This document shows, piece after piece, positions 59,063-64,000 of a stretch of 64,000 bases of DNA (the first letter of the stretch is position 1; every line of letters starts with the position of its first letter). The notes under the pieces are model-generated. The model was not told where the DNA came from. It saw only the letters and a program-made list of their open reading frames with translations, and made no database searches. The DNA comes from Escherichia whittamii. GTDB taxonomy: Bacteria > Pseudomonadota > Gammaproteobacteria > Enterobacterales > Enterobacteriaceae. Where the stretch lies: contig NZ_JACSQI010000002.1 in assembly GCF_014836715.1 (NCBI RefSeq), positions 372,001 to 436,000 on the forward strand. Reading direction: 5' to 3'. Position numbers and translations under genes: made by a program.

Positions 59063-59986
59063 ATGAGATTAAAATACTCAGTACTCTTACTCGCCGTTGC
59101 CATTACAGGCTGTGATAACAAAAAAGATGTGATCGGTTGTTCTTCGGAAATAACCCAGTCAGCGCTTATGGATTTATTAAAAAAATCTGCTTATGAAGGA
59201 CTCTCTGAACAGGTCGATAAATACCCTGATGTCACCAATCAGACCAAACGAAGCACATTGGACAAGATCAAACTAGCCGTCTCTGAAATCTCCACAACAT
59301 CAAGTGACACGGGCAGCACAATGAAAACTTGTGAAGGGACCGTGACGATGACTCTACCTGCGAACGAGTACGTCCAGCTTTCTGATGCTTACAGAAAGAA
59401 CTTTAACCGTAATCTCGACAAGCAAATGGAAAACCTGTTTTTGGAGAACAACGCAAACGCCTTTTCAAAACGTATCACCTACACCGTGCAGGCGACCGAC
59501 GATCAGAAAAACGTTTTTGTAAAAACCTCTACTGATAATCCGATATCAGTGGGCGCCGCTTTACTGACATCGCTTTCCATTATCACCCCGATCGTTGAGC
59601 AGCAGAAAATCCAGCAGGCTAAGGATGCCCAACAGAGTCAAATTGAAGCGGAACAACAGGTGCAACTCAGGGCGCAGGAACAGGCTAAGTATGAGGCGGA
59701 GAAGCAAATAGAGAGACAGGCACAACTTCAGCCACAAAAAGCTGACAGCCTTGATCAGTCCCGAATGGCATTTGCGAATGCCGACTCTGATTTGAGTACC
59801 GTCTGGAGCAAGTTAACCCCGGCGAAGAAAAAAGATTTGCTGCCTTCTCAGCGTCAGTGGATCAAAACTAAGGATGCAATGTGCGGTAAAGTTTCAATGC
59901 AGGGAACAGATGCTGAAGTCAAGAAAATGGTCGACTGCCAGACGCAAATGACCCTTTCAAGGCTCGCTTTCTTCAGAAACCAATAA
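59063..59986 (+). CDS. Lipoprotein with C-terminal LprI-type domain
   Basis: This 307-residue lipoprotein has the signal MRLKYSVLLLAVAITGC, an alpha/beta N-terminal domain (residues 25-160), a long Gln/Glu-rich coiled coil (about 185-230) and a C-terminal LprI/DUF1311 domain (FANADSDLSTVWSKLTP… then LLPSQRQWIKTKDAMC and VDCQTQMTLSRLAFF). The same domain type is in host YecT. It could act at the envelope as a conversion gene, for example on peptidoglycan-active enzymes, but that is inference. AAAGGGAATTC precedes the ATG. Confidence 0.75.
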   Translation: MRLKYSVLLLAVAITGCDNKKDVIGCSSEITQSALMDLLKKSAYEGLSEQVDKYPDVTNQTKRSTLDKIKLAVSEISTTSSDTGSTMKTCEGTVTMTLPANEYVQLSDAYRKNFNRNLDKQMENLFLENNANAFSKRITYTVQATDDQKNVFVKTSTDNPISVGAALLTSLSIITPIVEQQKIQQAKDAQQSQIEAEQQVQLRAQEQAKYEAEKQIERQAQLQPQKADSLDQSRMAFANADSDLSTVWSKLTPAKKKDLLPSQRQWIKTKDAMCGKVSMQGTDAEVKKMVDCQTQMTLSRLAFFRNQ

Positions 59987-60565
59987 CTGAAGCCTCCTTC
60001 AAGCTGGCGCCTGGTGTTAACCTGGTGCCAGCTTAGTCATCAAGTGCATACGTTACCGTTTTACATGGGCGGTACTTTGACAGAGTATTCGGCCTCGTGC
60101 TGGTTGTGACTAAATACCTTTTTAAACGCAAGTAACTCTCTCGGTCCAACAGTCTTTCGAAGGTCCTGATCAAAGGGCCTTGATAAATTAGCAGTGCGTT
60201 GAAAACAGATAGTTATTCCCATTAGTTCCAACGTAATACACATCAAAAAAATCACCATTCTTTTGCTCTAACGTCAACACCTACCCTTAAAAGAATAATT
60301 CTCTAAGAATGAGAAAGTTATTGTGTGTATTAGATAAGATATGAACTGAGACATCTATGGCGTGGAGCCAAACCTAATATGACAGTCCGCTCTGTGCCAT
60401 AAGCGGAAGTTCGAGTACCAGAGACTTTCTTAAAATAGATGGTTCGTTTGCAGGAGAGCATACGGTGTGGCTGGCGAATGATTATGAGTTGCTTATTATC
60501 GAGGTCTGTGACCGCTTGAGCGGTCACGTCAGATAAAGGCATTTGCACCGAATTATGTACAGACT
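59987..60565. other. Spacer with repeat copy B
   Basis: No gene is supported in these 579 bases. They contain a hairpin after the lipoprotein (CTGGCGCC... CTGGTGCCAG near 60002-60031), repeat copy B at 60062-60142 and a perfect 8-base stem GTGACCGC/GCGGTCAC at 60508-60527, which lies 39 bases past the stop of the TOPRIM-like gene and probably marks its transcript end. A leftward 86-codon frame at 60330-60590 was rejected. Confidence 0.5.
60062..60142 (+). repeat. Copy B of 82-bp direct repeat (decayed)
   Basis: It matches 56461-56542 except for a deleted G, C-to-T and A-to-T. The deletion breaks the coding frame, and no rest of the membrane-protein gene precedes it. It is therefore a scar of a former copy of the gene's 3' end. 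Confidence 0.92.
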
Positions 60566-61327
60566 CTATACCTGTGCAGCCAAGCGGCATGCAGCAGCCA
60601 AACTTAGTTGGAACGCTTCATAACTCGGCATCTGTGCAGCAAGTCTTGCCGTATCAATGCCACTTTGCTTGAGGTGATGAATCTGTGCAGATGTCGAAGC
60701 ATTACTTCCTAAAGCCTCTTCCAGCTGCCTTTTAGCTGAGTCGGGGACATTATCATTCCCGGATAAATCTTCCAGCCTTGCGCAGTGTTCATAACCATCT
60801 CTCAGCACACATAGCATCCAACTCTCAGACTTAGGCTTAGGAACCATGGCAACACCGCGTTCGCCTATAGCTGAATTATCAAATCCATGACGTATCGAGT
60901 TTACTTTATCCTGCCATAGCGATAAATTCGCAGAACGTGTGCCATCAGAGTCCCTAAAAAGTACTGCGATCACTGCGGGATCTTCATGCTCAATTGCAAG
61001 CTCAGCAGCTCTATTCCCCAGTATTAAAGCATTGAGATAAAAGTAACCTGTCTCTTTTTCAGGCCGTTTCTTCCCTAACAGACTCATACTAGCTCGGTTT
61101 TGTCGCTTCGCTGAAGTCAGTCTGATCAGCTCAGATTTTGAGACAAAAATGTAACGATCTGGCGTTATTTCAAGAAGAGAGAACCCAAGCAATGTTTCCA
61201 GCTCTTTATCTATAAAATATGTCATCGGGCCATGGTTGAAATCATTTATCAGACATTCTCCCTGCCCGTTTACACAACTGCCGAGATCAGACGGCCCCTC
61301 TCCACTCAATACAACAATCATCATCAA
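60566..61327 (-). CDS. TOPRIM-like nuclease partner of AAA ATPase
   Basis: This 253-residue protein has acidic motifs that fit a TOPRIM or DUF4276/DUF4435-like fold: Glu10 and Asp14 in LSGEGPSDLG at the first strand, Asp126-x-Asp128 in FRDSDGT, and Lys-Ser-Glu169-Ser-Trp in a late strand. In split OLD-type and PARIS systems such a protein is the nuclease effector released by the ATPase. Its ATG overlaps the ATPase stop by 4 bases. The family name is not certain. No inactivating change is visible. Confidence 0.72.
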   Translation of the reverse strand: MMMIVVLSGEGPSDLGSCVNGQGECLINDFNHGPMTYFIDKELETLLGFSLLEITPDRYIFVSKSELIRLTSAKRQNRASMSLLGKKRPEKETGYFYLNALILGNRAAELAIEHEDPAVIAVLFRDSDGTRSANLSLWQDKVNSIRHGFDNSAIGERGVAMVPKPKSESWMLCVLRDGYEHCARLEDLSGNDNVPDSAKRQLEEALGSNASTSAQIHHLKQSGIDTARLAAQMPSYEAFQLSLAAACRLAAQV

Positions 61328-62508
61328 TCCTTAATAAGGTCTTGTCGCATGTCATCAAGCTCTATATTTTCACGCGCCAGCCGTTGAAGGTCGGTATCAA
61401 TGAATGCTTCACCAGGCCCCATGACCTGAAGTTTTTCATTTATACGCTGCATTTCAAAGAAAGGTCGGACACGCGTTTGCCCTTGTGGCGATTTATAAAC
61501 AAACTGGATGCCCTTACGCGCAACATCATCTTCAAGATAATTGAGGATCATTGGGCTATGCGTTGTCACAATGACTTGCGTTTTTGCATTAACCAAAGTA
61601 TCTACCAGCAGCTCAATAACTTGCGGATTAATCCCGTTTTCGATCTCATCCAAGAGAAGCAATGACCCGTCTTTGGACTCTAGCTGAGCAATTACGGCCA
61701 AAATACGCAACAATCCGTCATTGAGTTGTCCGGCTTCGGTCTCGCAAATAGCCTCATCACCGTTTGCATCGACAAAGCGCTCCTGAATAATCAGTCGTTT
61801 CCAACCACCTTTCAACGTCGACGTTCTCAGACCAACTATCTGTGGGTAGAATTTTATGAGTATCTGTTGAAGTATCTTTTTATCATCGTGAGTTAACGTA
61901 TCAATGTATCCCGAAAGTTTTTCTCCACCAATGCCGACTCCGGAGGGTTTAATTTCCGAACGGGAGCGCTTTCGCAATAAATGAGGAGACAGTAACTCGA
62001 GAGAGCGGATATTTTTCAGCGCATCACGAAAATGAATAACATCAGAAGAAATGACGTTATCTTTTAATGTTGCCAAAATTGAACCACTATACTCAAAAGG
62101 TATTGAGTCATAGCTTCTTCCATGTGTCCTGTACTTCCCATCAATAACCTCAAGGTACATTTCTCCGTCTATATGGATACTTTCTCGGGTCATTCGCATA
62201 AGGCTACGATTGAAATGACCTTGCCAGACGAGGCATTTTCCGTCCAGATCATAAATAACTTCTATGAACAGTGGCTGAGAAAACGCTTTAGTATTGCTCG
62301 TTCGAGAGTACAGATCCTTCGACTCCCAGCCACGATCTTCTAACCAGAGGTAGAGGTGTCCATGCATTTGCTGCGATATGAAGTCGATAGCCTGCAATAT
62401 GCTACTTTTACCCGCACTGTTCATGCCTACAAAACAATTAAATTTTTGTAGGTTGATCGAGACATCAACCAACGATTTGAAATTACGTATTGCTATTGTT
62501 CTGAACAT
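61324..62508 (-). CDS. AAA (ABC/OLD-like) ATPase of a two-gene defence module
   Basis: This 394-residue protein is an AAA_15/AAA_21-type ATPase. Walker A GMNSAGKS is at residues 28-35, a signature-like QLNDGLLRIL at 261-270, Walker B LLLLDE at 283-288 followed by the D-loop ENGINPQ, and the H-switch in VTTHSPM near 315-319. The middle (residues 60-250) is a diverse insertion. It lacks the fused TOPRIM of class 1 OLD; that activity is supplied by the next gene, which overlaps it. Gene order and coupling are like AriA-AriB of PARIS. Confidence 0.82.
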   Translation of the reverse strand: MFRTIAIRNFKSLVDVSINLQKFNCFVGMNSAGKSSILQAIDFISQQMHGHLYLWLEDRGWESKDLYSRTSNTKAFSQPLFIEVIYDLDGKCLVWQGHFNRSLMRMTRESIHIDGEMYLEVIDGKYRTHGRSYDSIPFEYSGSILATLKDNVISSDVIHFRDALKNIRSLELLSPHLLRKRSRSEIKPSGVGIGGEKLSGYIDTLTHDDKKILQQILIKFYPQIVGLRTSTLKGGWKRLIIQERFVDANGDEAICETEAGQLNDGLLRILAVIAQLESKDGSLLLLDEIENGINPQVIELLVDTLVNAKTQVIVTTHSPMILNYLEDDVARKGIQFVYKSPQGQTRVRPFFEMQRINEKLQVMGPGEAFIDTDLQRLARENIELDDMRQDLIKD

Positions 62509-62596
62509 TAAAGTACTCTCATTTTATTTTGGAACAATGCGTTAAATCGAACAATATTAGATAATAATCTTTAAAATGAAAGGCATCAACATATGG

Positions 62597-62778
62597 TGCA
62601 TCGCCTGTCACAAAGTAAATTCAGATGCCTGGTCTGTGGATATATAGCGAACGCCGATGAAAACGGCGCTCGTAACATTTTAGCGGCGGGGCACGACGTT
62701 CTTGTCTGTGGAGAGATGGTGCAGTCAGGCCGCTCGTTGAAGCAGGAACCCACCGAAATGATTCAGACAACAGCCTGA
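62597..62778 (+). pseudogene. C-terminal remnant of a TnpB (IS200/IS605-type)
   Basis: A 61-codon frame contains [50 protein letters not shown]. This is the second half of the TnpB zinc finger (CxxCG-like), the last RuvC aspartate in ADENGARNI and the conserved C-terminal tail. Everything upstream is gone, so the endonuclease is not functional. It lies between the ATPase start and the ORF6N gene and marks a past transposon. Confidence 0.82.
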
Positions 62779-63551
62779 ACGTAGCAGGAATCCACGTCCT
62801 TCAGGGCGCGGAGGATGTCAACCAGCGTCATACTTCGCAGGTTGTCGCTGTGGATCACCAGATACCCTGCCCGCTCAGCGATCTCTTTGAAAGCGTCAAA
62901 AGTCATCAGATGTTCGCCTTTGGCAACATGGCGCATCCTGGTCACTTTTCCATTTTTGATAGTGGTGATAAAAGAAAAATCCGGAATAGTTGGCTGATTT
63001 TCATCGAGCAGCAGGCAGTGGATGTATTCAATCGCCTCTAACATTTGCGTCTGTGACAGTTGTTCTATGTGAGAGACGGCGAAGCGTTGATGAATCATGG
63101 TGTAGGCATCGGGATACATCATGCCTTTCTTACCGACCAGCATATTAACGGCATCACGTAAGGGAGTACGGTCATCGGTAGTTGTACTCCGCCTCTCTGG
63201 ACGCTGGCTAAAATAACAATCTTCCAGCTTTTCGAAAACTTCCCAGGCCTGTTCTGTTTCCAGCATTTTGGCATGGCGAGCTGCGCCGCGTTCTGTCCAG
63301 AGAATGAGGGATCGGGTATGTTTAGCAACTGACTGACTATCTGTCAGTCTGTTTTTGAAGTCGCGTAATTCATTACCTTCCAGCTTAAAAAAATGCTTTC
63401 CTACGACAAATCTGGCGATGTTGCGCTTGAAGTTTTGCTGGATACCATTTACTTCCGTGCCATACAAACTGGCAAGCAATTCGGTGGTGAGGACGGGAAG
63501 TTGGTTATGATGTAGCGGATAAAGGGATTCCGCAGATATTTGGACTGTCAT
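62763..63551 (-). CDS. ORF6N-domain antirepressor-like protein
   Basis: This 262-residue protein (from MTVQISAESLYPLHHNQ with GAGG eight bases upstream; starts at 63581 and 63599 are possible) has an N-terminal ORF6N domain (LPVLTTELLASLYGTEVNGIQQNFKRNIARFVVGKHFFKLEGNELRDF) and an ORF6C-like C-terminal region (MLVGKKGMMYPDAYTMIHQRFAVSHIEQLSQTQMLEAIEYIHCLLL). Such proteins act as phage regulators or antirepressors. The 3' end overlaps the TnpB remnant by 16 bases, a likely trace of the transposon insertion. Confidence 0.82.
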   Translation of the reverse strand: MTVQISAESLYPLHHNQLPVLTTELLASLYGTEVNGIQQNFKRNIARFVVGKHFFKLEGNELRDFKNRLTDSQSVAKHTRSLILWTERGAARHAKMLETEQAWEVFEKLEDCYFSQRPERRSTTTDDRTPLRDAVNMLVGKKGMMYPDAYTMIHQRFAVSHIEQLSQTQMLEAIEYIHCLLLDENQPTIPDFSFITTIKNGKVTRMRHVAKGEHLMTFDAFKEIAERAGYLVIHSDNLRSMTLVDILRALKDVDSCYVQAVV

Positions 63552-63561
63552 CGCAGTGGCC

Positions 63562-63684
63562 TCACTTAGTGTTTTTTTCATCACCACCAGCGACGCCAAT
63601 CATCTGGTGGTGAACTGTGCAGGGTTGGCGTAACCGGCTAAGTGAACCCGGCGCTTCCGCAGAAGCCCCCACACAGCCCACCAT
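63562..63684 (-). CDS. Ash-like leader peptide overlapping the ORF6N gene region
   Basis: A 40-residue frame (MVGCVGASAEAPGSLSRLRQ…GVAGGDEKNTK) ends 11 bases upstream of the preferred ORF6N start. The pattern VGxVGAxxxAPGS...PVxxTTxxxIGVxGG is the one I know from Ash-family and related prophage leader ORFs before antirepressor genes. The frame continues upstream as RHGHIRI without a start codon, as in those loci. Translation may set expression of the next gene. Confidence 0.6.
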   Translation of the reverse strand: MVGCVGASAEAPGSLSRLRQPCTVHHQMIGVAGGDEKNTK

Positions 63685-64000
63685 AATGCGAATGTGGCCG
63701 TGCCTAACACATAAAAAAACCGCTAACGCGGCTATGCGTCACTTAGATATCCGGGACGCCAATCCCGGCAACCGATTTTGCGGCTGCGCGAAAACTATAG
63801 CCCCGGACTTTTTCTAAGTCAATTCAATCAACTTCAAACAGCCCGGTTTGAGAGTCTCTTATAGAAACTCTCAAATTTACGAGATGATCTGCAGTGGGCA
63901 ACAAAATGCGTGATATGGCACTCTCATATCCAAGATAAGTAAAAATTTAGTCTCTGCACTCCCTTCTGGATCCTGGCAAACGCGTATCTGCAGTTCGTAA
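63685..64000. other. Regulatory stretch at the window edge
   Basis: No gene was supported here. A 9-base inverted repeat TTTGAGAGT-N11-ACTCTCAAA at 63847-63875 looks like an operator for the ORF6N/Ash transcription unit. A rightward 66-codon frame at 63617-63817 is the antisense of the Ash-like ORF and was rejected. Confidence 0.5.

Larger units (their letters stand above)
28926..64000. mobile_element. Lambda-head/P2-tail chimeric prophage in leuZ, right end outside window
   Basis: From the leuZ junction rightward all genes are phage or accessory. The block includes tail genes D to V, head genes Z to Nu1, lysis genes, a Q-like gene and nin-region genes, followed by an island of likely defence and conversion genes. 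No integrase, CI repressor, Cro or replication genes are seen, and no second copy of the leuZ half was spotted, so the element continues past 64000. It could also be two adjacent elements, since the ORF6N/Ash pair at the right edge is typical of another regulatory module. Confidence 0.85.

Noticed and set aside
60330..60590. Leftward 86-codon frame after the TOPRIM-like gene
   Set aside because: Composition is not protein-like, it overlaps the TOPRIM gene 3' end, and it runs through a perfect hairpin.
60566..62508. Retron or Septu assignment for the ATPase pair
   Set aside because: No reverse transcriptase, no msr/msd-like structure and no HNH motif in the partner; the acidic TOPRIM-like pattern fits better.
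63617..63817. Rightward 66-codon frame
   Set aside because: It is the antisense of the Ash-like leader ORF, which has known-family character.
49129..64000. CRISPR array
   Set aside because: No set of regularly spaced identical repeats was seen anywhere in the window; the only clear long direct repeat is the 82-bp pair.
28982..64000. Integrase or CI repressor gene
   Set aside because: None of the frames in the visible part looks like a tyrosine or serine recombinase or a CI-type repressor; they are probably beyond the window.

Overview
The window is an Escherichia chromosome segment. The gene order argS-yecT-flhEAB-cheZYBR-tar-cheWA-motBA-flhCD-uspC-otsAB-araHGF-ftnB-yecJ-azuC-yecR-ftnA-yecH-tyrP-yecA matches the E. 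coli backbone. Several proteins (FlhD, MotB, CheZ, YecR) differ in places from the K-12 versions as I remember them, and there is no insertion sequence upstream of flhD. The host is therefore E. coli or a close relative such as a cryptic-clade Escherichia, and not K-12-like.

Bases 1-28900 are host DNA. The argS 3' end is followed by a flagellar export and chemotaxis block read leftward. Its meche operon (tar-cheRBYZ) has a sigma-28 promoter, its mocha operon is motAB-cheAW, and the flhDC master regulator has a perfect CRP site upstream. Only one receptor gene, tar, is intact. A 23-codon fossil of the 3' end of tap remains between tar and cheR. Next come trehalose synthesis (otsBA), the high-affinity arabinose ABC transporter (araFGH), two ferritins, the AzuC/AzuR locus, tyrP with a TyrR box, and yecA.

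At 28926-28981 the sequence leaves the backbone inside a tRNA-Leu(UAA) gene (leuZ). Only the 3' half of the tRNA is left, and it marks the attachment junction of a prophage that fills the rest of the window and runs off the right edge. Its late genes, read leftward, are chimeric. The head and packaging module is lambda-type (Nu1, A, W, B, C with nested Nu3, D, E, FI, FII, Z). The contractile tail is P2-type (V, W, J, I, H, FI, FII, E/E' frameshift pair, T, U, X, D). A lysis cassette (two holin-like proteins and a TIGR02594-type endolysin) lies behind a late promoter and terminator downstream of a Q-like antiterminator gene. A decayed small-terminase fragment from another phage lineage and a likely cos site lie just upstream of Nu1. 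A small T4 Imm-like superinfection-exclusion gene sits antisense between tail genes X and U.

Bases 54500-64000 are an accessory island. In order they hold an ImmA/IrrE metallopeptidase with a two-helix membrane protein behind an operator-like palindrome; a 3.5-kb cassette (unknown protein, GIY-YIG nuclease, small protein, LprI-domain lipoprotein) bounded by an 82-bp repeat of the membrane-protein gene's 3' end; a two-gene AAA ATPase plus TOPRIM-like module resembling OLD/PARIS-type anti-phage systems; a TnpB C-terminal remnant; and an ORF6N antirepressor-like gene with an Ash-like leader ORF. No integrase, CI repressor or replication genes are visible, so they are probably beyond 64000. The strongest candidates for an undescribed system are the ATPase/TOPRIM pair and the repeat-bounded cassette beside it.
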